Assembly (NCBI GenBank): GCA_009379725.1
Contig: WHTF01000031.1
Location: 1-34,284 of the forward strand
Length of the DNA stretch: 34,284 bases
Origin: Deltaproteobacteria bacterium
Lineage (GTDB): Bacteria; Desulfobacterota; Binatia; UBA9968
Direction: 5' to 3'
The notes beneath the pieces are model-generated. The model ran no database searches. It was given only the letters and a program-made list of their open reading frames with translations, and was not told the origin of the DNA. A program made the translations under genes and the position numbers. Every line of letters begins with the position of its first letter. Positions within the stretch are counted from its first letter, which is position 1. Shown here piece by piece: positions 6,693 to 14,814 of this stretch.

Positions 6693-8000
6693 ATGTTAGA
6701 GCTTGATCGTATGATCATAGATAAGCCGGCGGACGGTATATTCCGCGTCCATCGCTCCGCCATGACCTCACTCGAGATTCTTCAGACGGAGCAGGAGCGG
6801 ATATTCAACAAATGCTGGCTGTATTTGTGCCACGAATCCGAAGTAGAGAACCCGGGCGACTACCGGCGCCGGAATGTAGCGGGGCGGCCGCTTTTCTTCA
6901 TCCGCGGCAGCGACGGCAAACTGCGGGTTTTCCTCAACACATGCACGCACAGAGGCGCGCTCATTTGCCGGCACGATCAGGGGCATGCTGACGTTTTGCA
7001 ATGCTTCTATCATGCCTGGACCTTCAACAATCGGGGCGATCTCGTAGGCGTGCCGGACGAGGCCGGCTACGGCAGCAGTTTCAACCGAGCGGAAATGGGC
7101 CTCAAGTCGCCGCCGCGGGTGGACAATTACCGCGGCTTTATTTTTGTGAGCTTCAATCCCGATGTTGAAGAACTCGTGACCTATCTAGCGGGCGCTCGGG
7201 TGTATCTGGACCTTATCGTCGACCAGGCCGAAAAAGGCATGAGGATAATCCGTGGTTCCAATCGATACTCTATCAAGGCCAACTGGAAGCTGCTGGTCGA
7301 GAACAGCTTGGATGGATACCACGTCAGGCCGACTCACAAGACTTACTTTGAATATGTAAACGGCCTCGGGATAAACACAAGCGGGGTGCAAACCGCCTTC
7401 AGCCGGCCGGCCCGCGTCCTCGGTAACGGTCATGCGGTGGAGGAACACGACGGCATAAGGGGCCGGCCGATTGCTCGTTGGAGCCCGCTCTTTGGGGAAG
7501 AGAACAAGGAGGAAATCGCCACGATCCGCGCAAGACTGGTGCGGAAGTTCGGCGAGCAGAGGGCTCGTCATATGGCAGATATAAGCCGAAACCTCCTGGT
7601 CTATCCTAATCTCCTCATCATCGACTCTATCGACATCACCGTAAGAATATTTTGGCCCATAGCTCCGGACCTGATGGAGGTGACAGCCTGGCAGCTGGCT
7701 CCCAGGGAAGAGAAACCCGAACTCCTCGCGCGCCGGCTGGACAATTTCCTTACCTTCCATGGGCCGGGAGGATTCGCAACACCCGACGACGTCGAAGCGA
7801 TCGAATCCTGTCAAGCGGGGTATAAAGCCGAGGGGGTCGAATGGTCCGAACTATCCAGAGGCATGCATCGAGAAGCGATCGCCGAGGACGAGCTTCAGCT
7901 GCGGGCGTTCTGGCGCCAGTGGTTCGGTCATATGTCAGGGCTGGGGAAAGTTGAAACGAACGACCCGGTGATCAGGGAGACGGCGGCGCTAGGCCGCTAA
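6693..8000 (+). CDS. Rieske ring-hydroxylating dioxygenase, alpha subunit
   Basis: A 435-residue oxygenase component. The Rieske 2Fe-2S site is C84-x-H86 ... C104-x2-H107. The mononuclear iron site is ENSLDGYHVRPTH, with H210 and H215 as ligands and D207 as the usual bridge to the Rieske cluster of the neighbouring subunit; a later acidic ligand is expected in GFATPDDVEAIE. The enzyme would cis-dihydroxylate an aromatic acid or hydrocarbon using electrons from a reductase. ATG 6693 is chosen because GAGGGG lies 6 bases upstream; earlier in-frame starts fall in repeat DNA. The beta subunit follows after 14 bp. No ferredoxin or reductase gene is in the window. Substrate is unknown. Confidence 0.93.
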   Translation: MLELDRMIIDKPADGIFRVHRSAMTSLEILQTEQERIFNKCWLYLCHESEVENPGDYRRRNVAGRPLFFIRGSDGKLRVFLNTCTHRGALICRHDQGHADVLQCFYHAWTFNNRGDLVGVPDEAGYGSSFNRAEMGLKSPPRVDNYRGFIFVSFNPDVEELVTYLAGARVYLDLIVDQAEKGMRIIRGSNRYSIKANWKLLVENSLDGYHVRPTHKTYFEYVNGLGINTSGVQTAFSRPARVLGNGHAVEEHDGIRGRPIARWSPLFGEENKEEIATIRARLVRKFGEQRARHMADISRNLLVYPNLLIIDSIDITVRIFWPIAPDLMEVTAWQLAPREEKPELLARRLDNFLTFHGPGGFATPDDVEAIESCQAGYKAEGVEWSELSRGMHREAIAEDELQLRAFWRQWFGHMSGLGKVETNDPVIRETAALGR

Positions 8001-8014
8001 CGACGAAAGCAATC

Positions 8015-8527
8015 ATGCCGGAAGCAAGCTCCGCTGGAAACCCTAGCAGCGTACCCGCTCTGCGCGAGATGGTGGAGGACTTTCTTTACCAGGAGGCGGC
8101 TCTTTTGGATGCATGGCGGTTGGATGAGTGGTTGGCATTTTTCACCGCCGATGGCAGATATGTGGTCCCGACCACGGACCTTCCGGACGGAGATCCCCAG
8201 AAGGACCTGGTGTTTATCGACGATGACATGGTACGGCTGCGCGCTCGGGTGGAAAGACTGAAGAGCCGCCACGGTCACAGAGAATATCCTTCGTCGCGCA
8301 CCCGGCGCTTCATTAGTAATGTACGAATCAAAGTAGAAGACGGCGGCATCGTCGTGACTTCCTCGTTTCTCGTCTATCGTTTCCGCATGGCGGAATCGAG
8401 CCCCTATGTGGGTTGGTACGAGCATAGACTGAAACGGGTGGACGGAGAGTTGAAGATCCACCACAGGAAAGCCGTTCTCGACCTGGAAGCGCTGAGTGAG
8501 CACGGAGCTGTGAGTATCATCCTATAG
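8015..8527 (+). CDS. Ring-hydroxylating dioxygenase, beta subunit
   Basis: A 170-residue NTF2/SnoaL-like cone-fold protein matching the small subunit of alpha3beta3 dioxygenases: VEDFLYQEAALLDAWRLDEWLAFFTADGRYVVP at 20-54, SRTRRFISNVRI near 96-107 and a closing IHHRKAVLDLEALSE. It is structural and stabilises the hexamer. It begins 14 bp after the alpha stop, so the pair is co-transcribed. The product has the expected length of the family. Confidence 0.9.
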   Translation: MPEASSAGNPSSVPALREMVEDFLYQEAALLDAWRLDEWLAFFTADGRYVVPTTDLPDGDPQKDLVFIDDDMVRLRARVERLKSRHGHREYPSSRTRRFISNVRIKVEDGGIVVTSSFLVYRFRMAESSPYVGWYEHRLKRVDGELKIHHRKAVLDLEALSEHGAVSIIL

Positions 8528-8795
8528 TGCTCTGACGCTAAACTTTCCGGCCTTTACAAGAAAACATCGGCGGATCGAAAAATCCCAAAGGAAGCGCTGA
8601 CACAGCCGATGAATCTCCACTGCCGGGCCGGACCAATCCAGCTGTTTAATTTAGCAACGTAAAATCGAGCGGTGTTTGCGCACTTAGAAGGCCAGTTTCC
8701 AGGCTGAATGGTTCGAAGGGCTCACCATGAGCGGGTTTGGTTCGCCGATTCGTTCAAGCCGTTTAATAGCGGTCGTGTTGAGAATTGAGCCCTGT

Positions 8796-9770
8796 TCAGC
8801 GGTACAGATCGGTCGTGGGGTATTGCACTTTTTCCAATTGCAGCGCGAGCGCTTCGATTTGCTCCTGCCAATAGTGCTCGGTTCCGAAGTCAGGAAACGC
8901 CAGTTTGAAAGCGCTGTCTTCCCAGCGGCCCGCGATCCACGCGGAGAAGTGGATCATGCGCAGCGCCCGCAACGGCTCGATGAGCTGCATCGTCGTCATA
9001 TCGAAGGTTCTGATCTGTTCGTAGGCCTCGAGCAAGATACGCCTTTGCTCTTTCCCATAGTCGTCGTCTGCACCCGTAAGCATCCAGATGTCTTGAACGG
9101 GAGGCGCGTAGAGCATGTCGTCGAAATCGATGAAGTACGGATCGTCTCTATTCCACAAAATATTTCCGGAATGGCAATCGCCGTGGAGCAAAACGTATTT
9201 GACGTTCTCGAAACGAGGAGCAATGGCGTCGCAAATTTGCGTTACGATGGTTTCGAATCGACTGGCGAGTTCCATCGGAACGAAGTTGCCGTCTGTTAAA
9301 AACCTCAAACGGTCTCGCCCATAAGTTTGCGGATCAAGCCGTAAGCGGGGAGCGGCTTTTACCGTCGCCCCGACGTTATGAAGGCGAGCCATGAACCTTC
9401 CCAGGCGCGTGAGCTGCTCCGTCGTCAGTTCCGGCTCGAGTCGCCCCGGACGCTTCGGGAAGATTGTGAACATCACTTGGTTAATTTCGAAAATACTTTG
9501 TCCCTGGTCGTCCGTGAGCGGGCATACGACGGGAACTTCGCTTTCTTCGAGGGCCTTCAGAAAATCGTGCTCGGCCTGAATCGTGGCGCGACCCCAGCGG
9601 CCGGGACGGTAAAATTTGATGATGACGTGCGGGCCTTCTTCCATCTCGATGTCGTACACACGGTTTTCCAGCGCATTGAGCGCGTTGAAGCGGCCCGTGC
9701 AACGTCCGCCCAATGTTTCGGCGGCGTTGAAAATGACCTCTGGAAGAATCTGCAGAAAGTTGTCCAGCAT
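8796..9770 (-). CDS. srkA: Stress response kinase A (SrkA/YihE/RdoA)
   Basis: A 324-residue aminoglycoside-phosphotransferase-fold Ser/Thr kinase. It contains the phosphate-binding N-lobe lysine in PHVIIKFYRPGRW, the catalytic loop LHGDCHSGNILW (Asp base and Asn) and the metal-binding FIDFDDMLYAPPVQDIW. The GRW and QAEHDFLKALEE stretches are characteristic of the SrkA branch rather than of homoserine kinase or antibiotic kinases. The known role in enterobacteria is protection from oxidative and envelope stress. ATG 9770 is preceded by aggatg. It is monocistronic or the last gene of a pair with the GST gene upstream (188 bp apart). The 268-bp gap on its 3' side (8528-8795) shows no gene. Confidence 0.9.
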   Translation of the reverse strand: MLDNFLQILPEVIFNAAETLGGRCTGRFNALNALENRVYDIEMEEGPHVIIKFYRPGRWGRATIQAEHDFLKALEESEVPVVCPLTDDQGQSIFEINQVMFTIFPKRPGRLEPELTTEQLTRLGRFMARLHNVGATVKAAPRLRLDPQTYGRDRLRFLTDGNFVPMELASRFETIVTQICDAIAPRFENVKYVLLHGDCHSGNILWNRDDPYFIDFDDMLYAPPVQDIWMLTGADDDYGKEQRRILLEAYEQIRTFDMTTMQLIEPLRALRMIHFSAWIAGRWEDSAFKLAFPDFGTEHYWQEQIEALALQLEKVQYPTTDLYR

Positions 9771-9958
9771 AGATTTTCATCCTAGACGAGCGTATCCCCT
9801 TGTACGCTCTCGTTGATAGTCGGGGGTCTGGCCGCGGATTTGAGCCCGCGGGTCGGAATCGGTTGCGGTTGGAAGTTTGGGATTTGTTGAGACGGTCAAA
9901 AATAGTCTTGGGACATGGGAATCGCCGGGTCGGACCCGTGCTATTCATAAATCGTTGC

Positions 9959-10603
9959 CTAGGCCGTCTTGGCAAACCGTTCCTTGACTTCATTCTCGAA
10001 GGCGAGCAGCTTCTTGACGCTCGGGCGCTCCAGCATGCGCTTGAAATGCAGCCCGACGTTGGCGAAGTCTGAAAGGTCCACGCCCAATTGGGTGGCGCGG
10101 CGGCAACACCAAAAGAAATGAGCGTCCGGGGCGGTGAAATGGTCGAAGAAGTACTCACGCCCGGCCAGCATATCGTCGGCAATCCGGAAGTTCTCGAACA
10201 GAGCGTCCGTGGCGAACTTGACCACGCTGTCGGACGCCCCCGGTGCGTCGCAGACCTTTGACGGGTTGTTGATCCGGCTGAGATAGGGGTGGATGCCGCT
10301 GGCACACCAGGCATGAAGCGAGATCGCCTGCAACTGGCCCCACGGATCGGCGGGCAGGATCTTCGCGTCGGGAAAAGCCCGATGGACCCATTGATGGATG
10401 GCGACGTTCTCGGTCAGGATCTTGCCGTCGATCACTAACGCAGGCACCTTGTGCTTCGGGTTGATCTTCAGGTACTCGGGCGAGAAGTTCTGCCGCCTGC
10501 GAAAATCGAGCGGCCGGGCCTCGAAATCGGCGCCCGCTTCGGTCAGCGTGACATAGGGCGCGAGCGCGCAGGTGTTGGGGGCGTAGTAAAGAGCGAGTTC
10601 CAT
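9959..10603 (-). CDS. Glutathione S-transferase family protein
   Basis: A 214-residue protein: a thioredoxin-like N-domain (MELALYYAPNTCALAPYVTLTEAG, with the KVPALVIDGKILTENVAIHQWV cis-Pro and substrate-binding segment at about 52-73) followed by an all-helical C-domain. The N-terminal YYAPNTCALA resembles the beta class, in which a Cys near residue 12 contacts glutathione. It would conjugate or reduce electrophiles in the cytoplasm, consistent with aromatic catabolism nearby. ATG 10603 has a GAGGAG site upstream and tandem TGATCAAC repeats just beyond it. Confidence 0.9.
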   Translation of the reverse strand: MELALYYAPNTCALAPYVTLTEAGADFEARPLDFRRRQNFSPEYLKINPKHKVPALVIDGKILTENVAIHQWVHRAFPDAKILPADPWGQLQAISLHAWCASGIHPYLSRINNPSKVCDAPGASDSVVKFATDALFENFRIADDMLAGREYFFDHFTAPDAHFFWCCRRATQLGVDLSDFANVGLHFKRMLERPSVKKLLAFENEVKERFAKTA

Positions 10604-10626
10604 TCACGTCTCCTCATCAGGTTTGA

Positions 10627-10642
10627 TTGATCAACTGATCAA
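10627..10642 (-). promoter_or_regulatory. Tandem TTGATCA repeats upstream of the GST gene
   Basis: Read on the minus strand, TTGATCAG-TTGATCAA forms two 8-bp units, each with a TGATCA palindrome, 24-39 bp before the GST start. They could be an operator; no regulator gene is adjacent. Confidence 0.4.
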
Positions 10643-10709
10643 CTGCGAATCTAGTACCAGCGTGTGGTAAGTGCAACCCGGTCTGGAAGGATAAGGGCGG
10701 AAGGAATAG

Positions 10710-10811
10710 TCGTGTTCGTGACTCGTGTTCGTGGGGGAGGAAAAAGACTCCTAAGTCACGATCACGTTCTCCCCACGCCCTCCTCAGCACGGACACGTAA
10801 CACGACCACGA
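10710..10811. repeat. CGTG-rich tandem and inverted repeat region
   Basis: This lies in the 417-bp divergent gap between the GST and nitroreductase genes. TCGTGTTCGTGAC and TCGTGTTCGTGGG stand in tandem (13-bp period) at 10710-10735. The opposite arm, CACG repeated with 2-3 bp spacers, is at 10788-10811. Nested inside are CGTGACT/AGTCACG and GTGGGG/CCCCAC pairs, so the whole can fold back on itself. I see no gene in the gap, although the + strand stays open for about 100 codons. Confidence 0.6.
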
Positions 10812-10989
10812 GCGCCACGGCTAGCGATACTGCGCACCATCCTTCAGCCGTTCTCCTTTCAAGCACCGAGGATGCGCCATCCAAGCCATCCGAAGTAGCG
10901 CTGGGATTTTCATCAAACAGAAAGGGATTGACAGCTCCCCGGTCTGGCGAGTTTGCTCGTGGTTCAAATTTTCTATAAATAGATAGAGA

Positions 10990-10995
10990 TATAAT
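10990..10995 (+). promoter_or_regulatory. Candidate -10 box for the nitroreductase gene
   Basis: A perfect TATAAT lies 25 bp before the ATG within an AT-rich stretch unlike its GC-rich surroundings. No good -35 is seen at 16-18 bp (aatttt), so confidence is modest. Confidence 0.35.
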
Positions 10996-11020
10996 TGGCA
11001 CAAGACTAGGAGGTAGGATC

Positions 11021-11617
11021 ATGGCAAATACAACGGAGCGCCCTCTCGCTGATGCGCTCGACGCAATCAAGACGCGCCGCTCGGTGAAGGAGTACCTTCC
11101 CACCGAAATTCCTCGGGAGTGGATCGAGGAGCTGCTCGACGCCGCCCACTGGGCGCCCAACCACAAATTGACCCATCCCTGGCGGTTCCACGTGTTTACC
11201 GGAGAGGGGCGCGAGCGACTGGTCGGAGCCCGGCAGGCGGCAGTGCGTTGGGCCGCGGAAAAGAAGGGTGAGCAGGCGAGCGACGACGCTCTCAACTTCG
11301 CTCGGGCGAAGTGTTTCTCGTCCCCGGTCGTGATTATCGTTTCGATGGTGGGCGATGATAAGAAAATCGTTGACCAGGAGAACTACGCGGCCTGCTGGTG
11401 CGCGATCGAGAACCTGCTGGTCGCCGCGACCGCGCGCGGCCTGGGCAGCTATCCCAGCACGGGCGACTGGATCGACCAAAACTTCGTTGGCCCAATTCTC
11501 GGACTGACAGAGAAAGAGCGGCCGGTGGCGTGCATTTTCTTGGGGTACTCCGAGCAGAAGACGATGGCCAAGCGCCTGCCCGTGGAGCGCCATACCACCT
11601 GGTACACCGAGGCGTGA
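11021..11617 (+). CDS. Nitroreductase-family flavoprotein
   Basis: A 198-residue FMN-dependent oxidoreductase. It contains AIKTRRSVKEYLP at 15-27 (FMN phosphate contact), LLDAAHWAPNHKLTHPWRFHVFTG (the WAPN/HPWRF core) and ACWCAIENLLVAATARGLGSYPSTG, the C-terminal FMN-binding segment. Such enzymes reduce nitro groups, quinones or enones with NAD(P)H. The length and the AHWAPNHKLTHPW form match the YdjA/TdsD-like subgroup rather than NfsB. An excellent ribosome site (aggagg) sits before ATG 11021. It is followed by a phosphatase gene after 102 bp. Confidence 0.92.
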   Translation: MANTTERPLADALDAIKTRRSVKEYLPTEIPREWIEELLDAAHWAPNHKLTHPWRFHVFTGEGRERLVGARQAAVRWAAEKKGEQASDDALNFARAKCFSSPVVIIVSMVGDDKKIVDQENYAACWCAIENLLVAATARGLGSYPSTGDWIDQNFVGPILGLTEKERPVACIFLGYSEQKTMAKRLPVERHTTWYTEA

Positions 11618-11719
11618 AATTCTCGCCCGAGTAAAGTGGGTCCACCTTGCCGGAGTTTGTCAAAGCCGAGTTCGAGCCTTTCTCGAATGGGTAAGAGCCA
11701 CAATGAGTTCTAAACGACA

Positions 11720-12250
11720 ATGATCAGTTGCTCGCTGAAAAGAGAGACTAAGTTGTTTCGTCGTGTCGACCTTCCGCCGCAGGTTGCCGGGAGACTGCTG
11801 CTGCACAGCATGCCTGGCCGATTTGAGGCCATCGAGAGGGTTTGGCATCAGCTGAGGAGCGAAGCGGTCGGCGCGATCGTATGTTTAAATGAAAAATATG
11901 AAATCGTCCTGAAATCCTCTCAATACGCCGAGGCGCTGGAAAACGGGAACGTTCCCTGCTCAGTTCTGGCTTTTGAAATTCGTGAAGGCGGGGTGCCCGA
12001 AGACCGGGATGCCTTCTGGGCGCTTGCAAACGATGTAGCAAACCGATTGCAGTCCGGGGAAGCGGTGCTGATTCATTGCGCCGGCGGTGTCGGCCGCACC
12101 GCAATGCTTGCCGTCTCTGTGCTGCTTGCCCTGGGCGAACCGATGACCGAGGCGGAACGCCTGGTCTCGCAGGCCGGGTCGATAGTGGAAACCATGGCGC
12201 AGATCGAAATGCTTTCCTGGTGCGCGGAAAAGGGGAGCATCAAAGCATGA
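11720..12250 (+). CDS. Tyrosine/dual-specificity protein phosphatase
   Basis: A 176-residue protein with the Cys-based phosphatase P-loop HCAGGVGRT at 119-127 (nucleophile C120, phosphate-binding R126, T127). The segment AFEIREGGVPEDRDAFW at 84-100 is where the general-acid loop would lie. LHSMPGRFEAIERVWHQL near the N-terminus is reminiscent of cyclin-dependent-kinase-inhibitor-3/bacterial DSP-like phosphatases. It would remove phosphate from Tyr/Ser/Thr or a small molecule in the cytoplasm. No cognate kinase is adjacent; SrkA is about 2 kb away on the other strand, and no link can be claimed. The ribosome site is weak. Confidence 0.88.
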   Translation: MISCSLKRETKLFRRVDLPPQVAGRLLLHSMPGRFEAIERVWHQLRSEAVGAIVCLNEKYEIVLKSSQYAEALENGNVPCSVLAFEIREGGVPEDRDAFWALANDVANRLQSGEAVLIHCAGGVGRTAMLAVSVLLALGEPMTEAERLVSQAGSIVETMAQIEMLSWCAEKGSIKA

Positions 12251-12429
12251 GGCGGAGAAAGGGGGCCAAGCCAACAATCACAGCGATCTTGACCGGTAAC
12301 GCTGAGGCTGTGCTGAACGTCTCATCATGGCTCTCGTGCAACCTGTTTGCACCCGGCCTGTTCGATCACGTCACCGTCTGCGGTAACCAAATCCTTCATG
12401 CACACCGATCGTATGACAATCATATCTGA
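12247..12429 (+). CDS. Small unrecognised ORF overlapping the phosphatase stop
   Basis: A 60-codon frame starts at an ATGA overlap with the phosphatase gene and stops just before the convergent binding-protein gene. The product begins with a basic stretch and has no recognisable domain or membrane segment. The overlap hints at translational coupling, but the sequence could equally be unselected. Confidence 0.3.
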   Translation: MRRRKGAKPTITAILTGNAEAVLNVSSWLSCNLFAPGLFDHVTVCGNQILHAHRSYDNHI

Positions 12430-12437
12430 CGCACGGG

Positions 12438-13451
12438 TTAATTCCCAAAGAAGATCTGCCGGAACTGAGCCGTGAGCTTCTTGTATTGGTCCGGAGTGGG
12501 GTTGTCCATAAAGACAAGATTCGCGAGCACCTTCTCAGCGTCTTTAATCTTAGGAGGAGCGGCCGGCGAAAGGACGAATTCTCCCAGTTCGGCCAACGTC
12601 TGCTGCCCCTCGGGCGAACAGGCATATTCCATATAGAGCTTTGCCGCGCTTGGACGAGATGCCTTACTGCTTAAGGCAAGGTCATTGGAATCGGTCAGAA
12701 ACTTGTTTAACTGGACGAATCCCAGCGGCCCCTTTTGTTGAATCACGTACTGAAGGTAGGTCAGGCCCACTTGCACTTCCCCACGGACGATGGCATTCGG
12801 TACCGGTGCCATCGATTCCATCAAATGAGGTTCCTGCTTCGCCAGGGCCTTAACAAAATCAAGCCATTTCTCTCCTTTGACTTTCTGAAGGTTCCAAAGA
12901 AACTGCGCCGTGCTGGTGTGCCGGGAGGCATCGGGCATACCGATCTTGCGACGCCATTTGGGATTTAAAAGATCGTCAAGACTCTTGGGAGCATCCTGGG
13001 GCTTGACCAGCTCCGTATTGTACAGGATGCCTATCGGAGTGACGCGCCAGGAAGTAAGGATTCCATCCGGGTCCCTGTAATGTGCCGGAAAACTTTCTGA
13101 AGAAGGAGGGATGTATTGAGTGAACATGCCCTCTTTTTTCATCAGGAGCATCGCCCCGTGAATCGCGAAGAGCACGTCAAAAGCTGGTTTTCCGGCGCGC
13201 CACTCTGTCAACGCTCGATCCATAACCTTGGTCGCCGAAGCTCGCCAATACTCGACTTTGATACCGTATTTCTTTTCAAAGCCTTGATGAAGCGCGCCCA
13301 TGATTTTAGGTATGATCGTGCCGTACGCGACGACCTTGCCTTCCCGCTTGGCCGCATCCACATCAACCGGTTGCGCCTGAACCTTAGGCAGGATGAAAAG
13401 GAGTGCGAGTAAACTCGACGTGAACAATCGGCTTAAAGGCGTCATAAGCAT
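12438..13451 (-). CDS. Orphan Fbp-type (iron/polyamine-like) ABC solute-binding protein
   Basis: A 337-residue exported protein. A Sec leader (LFTSSLLALLFILPKVQAQ) precedes AAKREGKVVAYGTIIPKIMGALHQGFEKKYGIKVEYWRAS, the standard opening of cluster D/type 2 periplasmic binding proteins such as FbpA and AfuA. The family's DDLLNPKWRRKIGMPD and AAKLYMEYACSPEGQQTLAE segments are present near 155 and 270. The FbpA Tyr-Tyr iron ligands are not evident, so the ligand may be an organic anion rather than Fe(III). Two starts are possible, ATG 13451 and ATG 13445; the second has better spacing to gggag. No permease or ATPase is next to it; it is divergent from the MetE-like gene with a 180-bp gap. Confidence 0.88.
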   Translation of the reverse strand: MLMTPLSRLFTSSLLALLFILPKVQAQPVDVDAAKREGKVVAYGTIIPKIMGALHQGFEKKYGIKVEYWRASATKVMDRALTEWRAGKPAFDVLFAIHGAMLLMKKEGMFTQYIPPSSESFPAHYRDPDGILTSWRVTPIGILYNTELVKPQDAPKSLDDLLNPKWRRKIGMPDASRHTSTAQFLWNLQKVKGEKWLDFVKALAKQEPHLMESMAPVPNAIVRGEVQVGLTYLQYVIQQKGPLGFVQLNKFLTDSNDLALSSKASRPSAAKLYMEYACSPEGQQTLAELGEFVLSPAAPPKIKDAEKVLANLVFMDNPTPDQYKKLTAQFRQIFFGN

Positions 13452-13631
13452 TACTCCCTTTTTGATTTTGGACTACGAACCGGAATCTAATTGAACCCGC
13501 GGCAATGAGCAAGAGTTTTATTGGGCCACCTCCTGCGGTTTTTGTGGTAGAAAAGCTAAAGATATCTTGATTTGATAATCGCGAACAACTGCTGCATCCG
13601 CCGTTTACTGACTGGAAACAAGGAGAACACG

Positions 13632-14753
13632 ATGAGTGAAAAAGACAAACCGCCGTTTCGCGCCGATCATGTCGGCAGCTTGTTGCGGCCGCCCGAGCTA
13701 TTGCAGGCGCGCGAGAAAAAGCAGAAAGGCGAGATATCCGATGCGGAGCTCCGGCAAGTGGAGGACCGCTGCATCCGCGACGCGGTCAAGATGCAGGAAG
13801 ACATCGGGCTTCAGGGCATCACGGACGGCGAATACCGCCGGACTTTATGGCATGCCGACTTTCTCAGCAGGATCGAAGGCGTCGTCGTCAAGGAAGGCGT
13901 ATTGCCGGATGCGGGCCGCGACTTTCAGGGCGGTGACGATGTGCAGCGCTCGCCGACCCGGTTTGAAACTACGGGTAAACTACGGCGCGCGCGTGGTCTG
14001 GAAACCGAGAACTTCAAATTTCTCAAGTCGGTCGTTAGTCAAACCGCAAAGCTTTCCATCCCGTCACCTTCGCTGCTGCACTTTCGCGGCGGGCGCGGCG
14101 CCGTCGACAAGCAGGCTTATCCGGACATGGGAGAATATTTCGCCGATCTCGCGCGGGTCTACCGGGAAGAGATCGCGGGCTTGGCCGAGGCCGGCTGCGC
14201 GTATCTGCAGATCGACGATACCAATCTGGCTTATTTGTGCGATCCCAAAATGCGCGACAACGCCAAAAAGATCGGTGAAGACCCCGACAAACTGCCGGCG
14301 CTTTACGCGACGTTGATTAACGATTGCATCAAAGACCGTCCACCGGCGATGACGGTTTGCACTCACCTATGCCGCGGCAATTTCGCCAGCGCCTGGGTCG
14401 CCGAAGGCGGCTACGACCCGGTCGCCGAGGTGCTGTTCAACGAACTGAAAGTCGACGGCTATTTCCTCGAATTCGATTCCCCCAGAGCGGGCAACTTCAC
14501 ACCGCTGCGCTATTTGCCGCCCGGCAAGCGCTTGAACCTGGGGCTGGTGACGACGAAAACGGGCGCCTTGGAAAAATCCGACGATCTCAAACGCCGCATC
14601 GACGAGGCCGGCAGAATCGTGCCGCTCGATCAACTGGGCATCAGCCCGCAGTGCGGTTTCTCGAGCACGGTGCTCGGCAACAAGCTGACGGTGCAGGACC
14701 AGATCGCTAAGTTAAAGTTAATCGTCGACGTAGCCAAAGATATGTGGAGGTAG
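13632..14753 (+). CDS. Cobalamin-independent methionine synthase C-terminal-like methyltransferase
   Basis: A 373-residue protein equal to the catalytic barrel of MetE without its N-terminal half. FRADHVGSLLRPPELL at the start and ITDGEYRR near 66 are typical. The zinc-ligand set is present: THLCRGN near residue 243 (His and Cys), LEFD near 285 (Glu) and ISPQCGFSS near 340 (Cys). Family members transfer methyl groups to homocysteine or other thiols; stand-alone forms often sit in catabolic clusters and may act on methylated substrates. ATG 13632 follows AAGGAG by 7 bases. It is flanked by two divergent/convergent binding-protein genes. Confidence 0.9.
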   Translation: MSEKDKPPFRADHVGSLLRPPELLQAREKKQKGEISDAELRQVEDRCIRDAVKMQEDIGLQGITDGEYRRTLWHADFLSRIEGVVVKEGVLPDAGRDFQGGDDVQRSPTRFETTGKLRRARGLETENFKFLKSVVSQTAKLSIPSPSLLHFRGGRGAVDKQAYPDMGEYFADLARVYREEIAGLAEAGCAYLQIDDTNLAYLCDPKMRDNAKKIGEDPDKLPALYATLINDCIKDRPPAMTVCTHLCRGNFASAWVAEGGYDPVAEVLFNELKVDGYFLEFDSPRAGNFTPLRYLPPGKRLNLGLVTTKTGALEKSDDLKRRIDEAGRIVPLDQLGISPQCGFSSTVLGNKLTVQDQIAKLKLIVDVAKDMWR

Positions 14754-14814
14754 AGAGTTTTGTCCACAGATCCTTTAGCCTCGGCCGCTTCTTACCGGTC
14801 GCAATTTCGCCGGC

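Noticed and set aside
8727-9299. 190-codon plus-strand open frame opposite srkA
   Set aside because: Antisense of a clear kinase gene, with no recognisable domain.
10928-10933. Perfect TTGACA hexamer before the nitroreductase gene
   Set aside because: No -10 box lies 16-18 bp downstream; the TATAAT at 10990 is too far away.
10664-10978. About 105-codon open frame on the plus strand in the GST/nitroreductase gap
   Set aside because: It translates the CGTG repeat region and has no ribosome site or domain.
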